Assembly: GCA_002404295.1 (NCBI GenBank)
Contig: DHJK01000125.1
Location: 15,818 to 22,776 of the forward strand
Length of the DNA stretch: 6,959 nt
From: Legionellales bacterium UBA4722
GTDB lineage: Bacteria; Pseudomonadota; Gammaproteobacteria; DSM-16500
Reading direction: 5' to 3'
The position numbers and the translations under genes are program-made. Under the pieces are notes generated by a model. The model made no database searches. It was not told the DNA's origin and saw only the letters and a list, made by a program, of their open reading frames with translations. How positions within the stretch are numbered: position 1 is the stretch's first letter; every line of letters begins with the position of its first letter. Of this stretch, positions 1-5,032 are shown one piece after another.

Positions 1-60
1 TAAAAGCCCCCCTCACCCGCCGCCTTCGGCGTCGACCTCTCCCACAAGGGGAGAGGTGTC
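1..60. repeat. Palindromic intergenic repeat, partial at window edge
   Basis: Two stem-loops sit close together. A small one at 21-31 has arms CGCC/GGCG around TTC. A stronger one has a 9-bp perfect stem at 35-43 and 49-57 (ACCTCTCCC/GGGAGAGGT) with a 5-base loop. The layout, C-rich lead followed by two GC stems, resembles the short palindromic intergenic repeats (RIME/REP-like) common in proteobacterial genomes; that likeness is from memory. It lies 17 bases past the stop of the last minus-strand gene, so it could also act as a 3' stabiliser. On the minus strand no T-run follows the stems until a CTTTT at positions 5 to 1, so I do not call it an intrinsic terminator. The element is cut by the window start. 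Confidence 0.5.
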
Positions 61-77
61 CTAAGCGGCTACTTACT

Positions 78-611
78 TCAAATCGACTTAATAATCCGAT
101 TAACTTCAGCAAGATGATGATCCAGTGATGTCAGCTCCTTCATCACAGATTCATTATTAGAGTTTTCTACCTGCTCTTTAACAAGCGCTAAACTCGTCCC
201 TACATTATTCAAATGATCACATAAATCATGAAAAATCCCATCCACTCGATCCGCTTTCTCAGAACGCTTTTCTAATACCGCAATTTTCTGATGTAGCTCA
301 CCTTCTCTTTTAACTTCTTCCGCCATCGTATGATGCAAAGATTGCAGAGTATCCGAGTGCTTTATAAAAACACCCCGCAACAAATACCATGCTAATACAC
401 CAAAAACCAATCCTAAAAAAATAAACACCGTCAAATAATGCTTAATAACCTGGCTAAACGCATACTGATTAATTAAAATTTCTTGATTCTCTTTACTCTC
501 GATTTGTAACAAGCTCGCTAAAAGATAATCATGCGCACCCACATAAACAAAGCCTAAAAAAGCAATCCATAACAACCCTAACGATAATATAACTTGAGTC
601 TGTAAACGCAT
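78..611 (-). CDS. Two-TM membrane protein with a histidine-kinase-like H-box and no ATPase domain
   Basis: A 177-residue protein, probably of the inner membrane. TM1 is about residues 6-25, an outer loop about 26-57, TM2 about 58-79, then a charged coiled-coil-like helix (80-122). The C-terminal helix holds GIFHDLCDHLNNVGTS (125-140). This resembles the dimerisation/H-box of sensor kinases with an LHNVGNVLNSV-type motif, which makes His128 the candidate phospho-site; that match is from memory. No N, G1 or G2 box of an HATPase follows: the protein stops 37 residues later. The loop after TM1 recalls the start of a CHASE4-type sensor but is far too short for one. The ATG at 611 is chosen over a TTG at 662 because GAGGG lies 6 bases before it. 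It begins 2 bases after the upstream regulator's stop, and its Shine-Dalgarno is formed by that gene's last codons, suggesting coupled translation. Function unknown; a phosphotransfer or membrane-anchor partner of the regulator is inferred. Confidence 0.8.
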   Translation of the reverse strand: MRLQTQVILSLGLLWIAFLGFVYVGAHDYLLASLLQIESKENQEILINQYAFSQVIKHYLTVFIFLGLVFGVLAWYLLRGVFIKHSDTLQSLHHTMAEEVKREGELHQKIAVLEKRSEKADRVDGIFHDLCDHLNNVGTSLALVKEQVENSNNESVMKELTSLDHHLAEVNRIIKSI

Positions 612-613
612 GT

Positions 614-2425
614 TTATCCCTCTTCTTTGACTATAATTTGTTTTTTCAATAACGTCCCGCAAGCTTCTTCATTCAATGGCGGCGAAAAGTAAAACCCTTG
701 CATTTCTCCGCCATGATGATTAAATAAAAACTCAACTTGCTCTGGCGTTTCCACACCACCTGCGACTACTTTTATTCCCATTTTCTTTGCAAAATAAATA
801 ATAGCTTCAATTGCTTTGTTTTGCTTGTCATTTAATTGAATATTGTTAACAAAACTTCTATCGATTTTCACTTTATCAAAAGGAAAAAACTGCAAATAAT
901 CTAAATTAGCATAACCCACACCAAAATTATCCAAAGAAAGTCGTATCCCGGATTCTTTTAATCTATTCATTTTAGGTAAGGTATCGTGATCACCCATCAA
1001 CATTGGATTAGCAATGATATCAAATTCTAAATAACGTGGCTCAAACTCTAATTTTTTAAGGGTCTTTTGTACCAGCCACTCAAAATTAGGTTGGCACATA
1101 TGATGACTGGATACATTCACTGCAAGAAGCAACTCAGAATTAATGGTTTCCTGCCATTTTTTTACCCGAGCACATGCGGTCTTTAACACCCACTCATCAA
1201 CAGAAGAGATAAGTCCAATTTCTTCCGCTAACGAAAGAAATTCCTGCGGATACAACAAACCCAGATCTGGATGTTGCCAACGAATCAATGCTTCCACCCC
1301 CAAAATTTTGCTCGAATCAGCTTTAATCAAGGGTTGGTAATGCAAAATAAACTGATTATTTTTTAAGGCGCGAGGCAAGTCAATGATTAACGCCGCACGT
1401 CGCAGCATAATATCATGATCCGTCTTATTATAAAATTGAATCGCTTTTTTACCTGTTTTCGCAGAATAAGACAATGCAGTTTCTGCATTTTTCAATAATA
1501 AATCTAATTCTTTTCCATCACGCGGAAAAATACTCGCCCCAATATGCGTAGAAACAAAAAGTGAATGATTTTCAATGTTTAAAGGATGCTGAAAATTTTC
1601 AACCAATTGATTTATTTTAGTAACTATACTATCTTCACTCGCTTGATCAGCTAAAATAATCAAAAATTCATGGTTACTTAACCGAATTAATAAATCCACT
1701 TTTGAACAATATGCTCGTAATTTTTCTGCTATTTGTTTAATAAAACTATCACCCGTCGAAATCCCAAAAAAAGTATTGACCTCTTTTAGATTATCAATAG
1801 AAAGCAACACCACCCCCATCAAAGTTCCATCTTTTTCAGCTTCAGCAATTGCAGACATCGAATACTTAGTCAATAAAAGACGATTTCCTAACCCCGTCAA
1901 ACCATCATGCGTAGATTGATAATTTATTTTTTCTTCTAACGCGTTTATGTTTTGTTGGATAGTATGATTAACATCTTGTTTTCTAGATAAATGGAATACA
2001 AGCTGACGAATTTCATTGATATCAAATGGCTTGTTTAATATTAATATAGGATCTGGATGCTGTAACTTCTCCACCACATCCTGGTATGAATAATGAGAAT
2101 AAGCAATACTTAAAACGAGTTGAAGATCAGGATCTAATTCCCAAATTCGTTGAATCATCGCAAGCCCATCCGAACTAGGACTTAGATGCAAATCGATAAA
2201 AGCCACTGTATAAGGATGCTGATTGGCCATCGCTTGCTGTATAAGTTGAAATGCTTGCTCACCATCATAAGCTGAATCAAGCGAATAAGACTGTTGCGTG
2301 TGTTTTTGTTTTGATTTTGAGGGTTCAGTGCTGTCACTTTTTAAACAAAATATTTTTTGGAAATCTTCATGAATAGCTGAGTTGCTATCAACGATTAAAA
2401 TCCGTTTATTTAAAAGATCATGCAT
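614..2425 (-). CDS. Response regulator with degenerate REC, GGDEF and EAL domains
   Basis: A 603-residue soluble protein. REC spans about 7-147: phospho-acceptor Asp78 (in FIDLHL) and Lys132 (NKPFD) are present, but the N-terminal acidic pair is Asp13-Ser14 and the usual Thr is Ile107. GGDEF spans about 168-335: DGLTGLGNR (174-182) and Asp211 are kept, but the signature is SNHEF (250-254) and no RxxD inhibitory site is visible. EAL spans about 345-595: EALIRW (378-383), Asn437, Asp499, Lys520, Asp522, Glu559 and Gln576 are kept. The ExxE metal motif is Asp469-x-x-Ala472, the Asp pair is Asp499-Asn500, and AEGVE has become AGGVE. Cyclase activity is therefore unlikely and phosphodiesterase activity doubtful. 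A c-di-GMP-binding or scaffold role, as in FimX or LapD, is inferred. The ATG at 2425 is preferred over a TTG at 2437: GGGGA sits 5 bases upstream of it and the protein then starts MHDLLNKRILIVD, typical of this REC family. Confidence 0.9.
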   Translation of the reverse strand: MHDLLNKRILIVDSNSAIHEDFQKIFCLKSDSTEPSKSKQKHTQQSYSLDSAYDGEQAFQLIQQAMANQHPYTVAFIDLHLSPSSDGLAMIQRIWELDPDLQLVLSIAYSHYSYQDVVEKLQHPDPILILNKPFDINEIRQLVFHLSRKQDVNHTIQQNINALEEKINYQSTHDGLTGLGNRLLLTKYSMSAIAEAEKDGTLMGVVLLSIDNLKEVNTFFGISTGDSFIKQIAEKLRAYCSKVDLLIRLSNHEFLIILADQASEDSIVTKINQLVENFQHPLNIENHSLFVSTHIGASIFPRDGKELDLLLKNAETALSYSAKTGKKAIQFYNKTDHDIMLRRAALIIDLPRALKNNQFILHYQPLIKADSSKILGVEALIRWQHPDLGLLYPQEFLSLAEEIGLISSVDEWVLKTACARVKKWQETINSELLLAVNVSSHHMCQPNFEWLVQKTLKKLEFEPRYLEFDIIANPMLMGDHDTLPKMNRLKESGIRLSLDNFGVGYANLDYLQFFPFDKVKIDRSFVNNIQLNDKQNKAIEAIIYFAKKMGIKVVAGGVETPEQVEFLFNHHGGEMQGFYFSPPLNEEACGTLLKKQIIVKEEG

Positions 2426-2457
2426 AATGATCCCCAAAGCATTTTTTCAGAATTTTT

Positions 2458-2486
2458 ATCATACCACTTCATCCCTGTAGTAGTAA
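2458..2486 (-). promoter_or_regulatory. Candidate sigma-70 promoter for the regulator/membrane-protein pair
   Basis: Read on the minus strand, TATGAT (2463-2458) matches the -10 consensus at five of six bases and is preceded by TGG, giving an extended -10. A weak -35, TTACTA (2486-2481), lies 17 bases upstream. Transcription would start near 2451, about 26 bases before the ATG at 2425, leaving room for the GGGGA ribosome site. This suggests the two-gene signalling module can be transcribed independently of era. Confidence 0.4.
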
Positions 2487-2503
2487 CAACTCACCCCTAC
2501 CCT

Positions 2504-2550
2504 CGTCATTGCGAGCGTGAAGTGAGCTGTTAGCTGTAGCAACAGCTGCT
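2504..2550. repeat. Palindromic repeat-like sequence downstream of era
   Basis: The segment begins with CGTCATTGCGAGCG (2504-2517), a motif familiar from short dispersed repeats in intracellular proteobacteria (from memory). It continues into an inverted repeat, AGCTGTT (2525-2531) and AACAGCT (2541-2547), with a 9-base loop. It lies 16 to 62 bases past the era stop on the minus strand. The stem is not followed by a T-run on either strand, so an intrinsic terminator is not supported. It may be a degraded repeat copy. Confidence 0.4.
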
Positions 2551-2565
2551 TATATAACCTAGCCG

Positions 2566-3456
2566 TTACTCAAAACCTAACCCCTGCAACAGTCTATCAT
2601 TATTCGTCCAATCATTTTTCACTTTAACCCATAATCTTAAAAAAACTTTTTTCTTAAACAATTTTTCAATATCTTTACGCGCCAAAGTACCTATCTTCTT
2701 CAAAAGCGCCCCATCCTTCCCAATCACAATCGGTTTTTGCCCTTCCCGCTCAACCCAAATAATCGCACTGATTTTCAAAAGATTACCTTCGAGCTCTAAA
2801 GCATCCACCACCACAGTCGTACTATAAGGAATCTCCTGCTCCGTCAGTTGAATCAATTTCTCACGAATCAACTCTGCAATCTGGAAACGCTCATCTTTAT
2901 CTGTCACTTGCTCATCAGGGAAAAAATGCGGCCCTTCTGGTAAAAAACCCATAATGACTTTTTCTAACTCTGCTATATTTTCGTGCTTTTTAGCAGACAT
3001 AGGCACCACATTGGCAAACTTAAACCGTTCACTCAAACGACTAATCAACGGCAATAAACGACTTTTATCTTTAAGCAAATCTATCTTATTAATCGCTAAT
3101 ATCACTGGCCCTTTTGAATGCTCTAATCTTTGTAGCACGGCATCATCATCGTCATACCAGCGTGTTGCTTCAATCATGAAAACAACCACATCCGCATCCA
3201 TAATCACCGAGTTTGCTAACCGATTCATATAACGATTCATGGCGCGTTCTTCTGCTTGATGCAGCCCTGGCGTATCTATATAAACCGCCTGGACATTGTC
3301 TACGGTTTTGATGCCTAAAATCTGATTGCGTGTTGTCTGTGGTTTTGGAGACACAATACTGACTTTCTCTCCCACAAGGTCGTTCAATAACGTAGATTTA
3401 CCCACGTTAGGACGCCCAACAATCGCAACATAACCACACTTTTCTACTGTTTTCAT
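2566..3456 (-). CDS. era: GTPase Era
   Basis: Essential GTPase that binds the 3' end of 16S rRNA during 30S maturation; cytoplasmic and loosely membrane-associated. The 296 residues match the family length (E. coli 301). G domain: P-loop GRPNVGKS (14-21), switch segment PKPQTTRNQ (37-45), DTPGLH (61-66), NKID (123-126) and SAKK (154-157). The C-terminal KH domain carries VIGKDGALLKKIG (244-256), the RNA-binding GxxG loop. All key motifs are intact. The ATG at 3456 overlaps the rnc stop as ATGA, and an AGGA lies 11 bases upstream inside rnc, so translation is probably coupled to RNase III synthesis. The pairing with rnc is conserved and fits their shared role in rRNA maturation. Unusually, recO does not follow directly. 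Confidence 0.98.
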   Translation of the reverse strand: MKTVEKCGYVAIVGRPNVGKSTLLNDLVGEKVSIVSPKPQTTRNQILGIKTVDNVQAVYIDTPGLHQAEERAMNRYMNRLANSVIMDADVVVFMIEATRWYDDDDAVLQRLEHSKGPVILAINKIDLLKDKSRLLPLISRLSERFKFANVVPMSAKKHENIAELEKVIMGFLPEGPHFFPDEQVTDKDERFQIAELIREKLIQLTEQEIPYSTTVVVDALELEGNLLKISAIIWVEREGQKPIVIGKDGALLKKIGTLARKDIEKLFKKKVFLRLWVKVKNDWTNNDRLLQGLGFE

Positions 3457-4118
3457 TTTTTTATCATTCCTAACATAAGTTCCGCAGCAGCCTGTTCTGC
3501 ACGACGCCGACTTGAGCCTTTACCGATCGCTTGTTTGTCTATTTTAGATAAAGTACAGCTTACTACAAATAATTGTTGATGCGACTCACCTTCCAAAGAT
3601 AAAACTTTGTACACTGGTAGCGCGCTTTGCTGGCTTTGCATATATTCTTGTAATCTTGTTTTAGGGTCTTTTCGACTCGCTGTTTTCTTGAACGTACTTA
3701 AACTAGGCTCGTACCATCTTAATACACACTCCCGCGCTACAGCAAATCCGCTATCTAAGTAAATCGCACCGATGATTGCCTCCATCGTACAAGATAAAAT
3801 AGATAAGCGCTCATTGCCGCCACTTCTTATCTCACCAGGACCTAAGAGTATGAAGCGACCAATTTTTAACGTGCGCGCCAAATCCCCCAAGGCATCACGA
3901 TTAATTAAGCTGGCACGCGAACGACTTAAGTCGCCCTCTTGAGCACGAGGAAGCTGGGTATAGAGCGCTTCTGCAATAATGAAATTAACAATCGAGTCGC
4001 CCAAAAACTCAAGTCTTTCATTATTGGCAGTTTCGCAACTACGGTGCGTCAATGCCAACGTCAGCAGCTTACTGTTTTTAAATTGATAGCCTAGGAGACG
4101 GCACAATTCTTCACTCAT
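3453..4118 (-). CDS. rnc: Ribonuclease III with an atypical active-site Cys
   Basis: Endonuclease for double-stranded RNA; it processes rRNA precursors and some mRNAs as a homodimer. With the start chosen it has 221 residues (E. coli 226). The nuclease domain is about 1-145, with signature NERLEFLGDSIV (33-44) giving Glu34, Glu37 and Asp41, plus Glu61 in EGDLSRSRA and Glu113. The position equal to E. coli Asp114 is Cys110 (ILSCTMEA, codon TGT at 3791-3789), a lost metal ligand. The dsRNA-binding domain is about 151-218, starting DPKTRLQEYM and ending GSSRRRAEQAAAE, and looks normal. The ATG at 4118 overlaps the lepB stop as ATGA and has GGAAAG 8 bases upstream; a TTG at 4145 would add nine residues but overlap lepB by 31 bases. 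The stop overlaps the era start. Identity is certain; full activity is not. Confidence 0.95.
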   Translation of the reverse strand: MSEELCRLLGYQFKNSKLLTLALTHRSCETANNERLEFLGDSIVNFIIAEALYTQLPRAQEGDLSRSRASLINRDALGDLARTLKIGRFILLGPGEIRSGGNERLSILSCTMEAIIGAIYLDSGFAVARECVLRWYEPSLSTFKKTASRKDPKTRLQEYMQSQQSALPVYKVLSLEGESHQQLFVVSCTLSKIDKQAIGKGSSRRRAEQAAAELMLGMIKK

Positions 4119-4894
4119 ATAATCGTCTTTCCAATCCTGTTCCAACGAATGTTATAATTATTTCCATCCCAACTCATCCAGATTAATCGTGCTCTACCAA
4201 CGATATTTGCATCCGGCACAAAACCCCAATAACGACTATCCGCACTCCCATCTCTATTATCACCCATCACAAAATACATACCGGGCGGGACAACAATATC
4301 CTTCACGTCATCATTTGGATGATCTTGCATTTGATAGATCTCGTGTTTAATACCTAACAAATCCTCTTCTTTCTGAGTAACATCCACTGTTGTACCGCTA
4401 TCATCACGGTCTGTGGTGTTCTTCACAAATTGTTGTGGCGCTTTTTGCCCGTTCACATACAGTGTTTTATCAATATAACTAATATGATCACCGGGTAAGC
4501 CAATGACACGCTTAATGAAATCAACTGAAGGGTGATAAGGGCAACGGAATACCATAATATCGCCGCGCTTAGGTTCGCCGGAAAGAAAGATTTTTTTATG
4601 GATCACGGGTAAGCGGATGCCATAATTAAATTTATTCACCAAGATCAAATCGCCTACATCCAGTGTGGGTTTGAGTGAGCTGGATGGAATGCGGAAAGGT
4701 TCGAATAAAAATGAACGTAATATAAAGACGAGTAATAAGACGGGGAAAAATGAACGCGCGTAGTCGATGATCATCGGCATTTTTGTCAAGTGCGCACGTT
4801 TGCGCTTTTTAGCGAGGAAAAGAATATCGATTAAAGATATAACGCCGCTGATAAGGACTGCGTAAAATAAAATTAATTCAAAGTCAAAGTTCAT
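4115..4894 (-). CDS. lepB: Signal peptidase I
   Basis: Inner-membrane serine protease that cuts signal peptides from Sec- and Tat-exported proteins on the periplasmic side. Of 259 residues, TM1 is about 6-27, a basic cytoplasmic loop (KKRKR at 29-33) follows, TM2 is about 48-64, and the rest is periplasmic. Box B reads IPSSSLKPTL (69-78), so the nucleophile is Ser73. The general base is Lys128 in DFIKRVIGLPGD (125-136). Box E, GDNRDGSADSRYWGFVP (211-227), is intact. The Gly before and the Met after the nucleophile in E. coli are Ser72 and Leu74 here, a mild variation. The protein is shorter than E. coli LepB (324) but normal for many gammaproteobacteria. The ATG at 4894 has an AAGAGA-like site 7 bases upstream. 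The 3' end overlaps rnc. Confidence 0.97.
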   Translation of the reverse strand: MNFDFELILFYAVLISGVISLIDILFLAKKRKRAHLTKMPMIIDYARSFFPVLLLVFILRSFLFEPFRIPSSSLKPTLDVGDLILVNKFNYGIRLPVIHKKIFLSGEPKRGDIMVFRCPYHPSVDFIKRVIGLPGDHISYIDKTLYVNGQKAPQQFVKNTTDRDDSGTTVDVTQKEEDLLGIKHEIYQMQDHPNDDVKDIVVPPGMYFVMGDNRDGSADSRYWGFVPDANIVGRARLIWMSWDGNNYNIRWNRIGKTII

Positions 4895-4942
4895 GTTTGG
4901 TCTCTTTAGTAGTGTAAATTAATCCTGCCAAGATACAGCTCT

Positions 4943-5030
4943 AATCGTGCCCGTGCCCGTGTGCGTGCCCGTCTTTTTCCACAATACACGCAGGGAAAAG
5001 ACGGGCACGCACGCGGGCACGGGCACGATT
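4943..5030. repeat. Long near-perfect inverted repeat between lepA and lepB
   Basis: Left arm 4943-4980 (38 bases) and right arm 4994-5030 (37 bases) are reverse complements except for one T/C difference, which pairs as G-U in one transcript orientation, and one extra T. The loop is 13 bases (4981-4993). Inside each arm is a degenerate hexamer array of GTGCCC units: in the left arm three match and one reads GTGTGC. The element starts 2 bases past the lepA stop and ends 48 bases before lepB. On the plus strand a run of six T follows the stem, as in an intrinsic terminator, but no plus-strand gene precedes it; on the minus strand no T-run follows. The minus-strand transcript would fold into a roughly 37-bp duplex. 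It could be a dispersed palindromic repeat, an RNA processing site, or both. Confidence 0.9.
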
Positions 5031-5032
5031 TT

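Noticed and set aside
612..662. Upstream TTG start adding 17 residues to the small membrane protein
   Set aside because: It overlaps the regulator gene and has no good ribosome site, while the ATG at 611 has GAGGG at ideal spacing and the protein then begins directly before TM1.
2426..2437. TTG start four codons upstream in the regulator gene
   Set aside because: The GGGGA ribosome site lies within those codons and is correctly spaced for the ATG at 2425.
2525..2547. Hairpin after era as terminator
   Set aside because: Only a 7-bp stem with a 9-base loop and no T-run on either strand.
2954..3232. Plus-strand open frames opposite era, lepA and the regulator (also 1143-1340, 4947-5275, 5646-5942, 5957-6154)
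   Set aside because: All are antisense to well-supported genes, or run through the inverted repeat, and their peptides are low-complexity or unrecognisable.
4119..4145. TTG start nine codons upstream in rnc
   Set aside because: It would overlap lepB by 31 bases; the ATG at 4118 makes a standard ATGA overlap with a ribosome site, matching the rnc/era junction.
4903..4931. Possible lepB promoter (TTGGCA, 17 bases, TAAAGA on the minus strand)
   Set aside because: The -10 matches only three of six bases and the start would fall almost on the lepB ATG, within its ribosome site.
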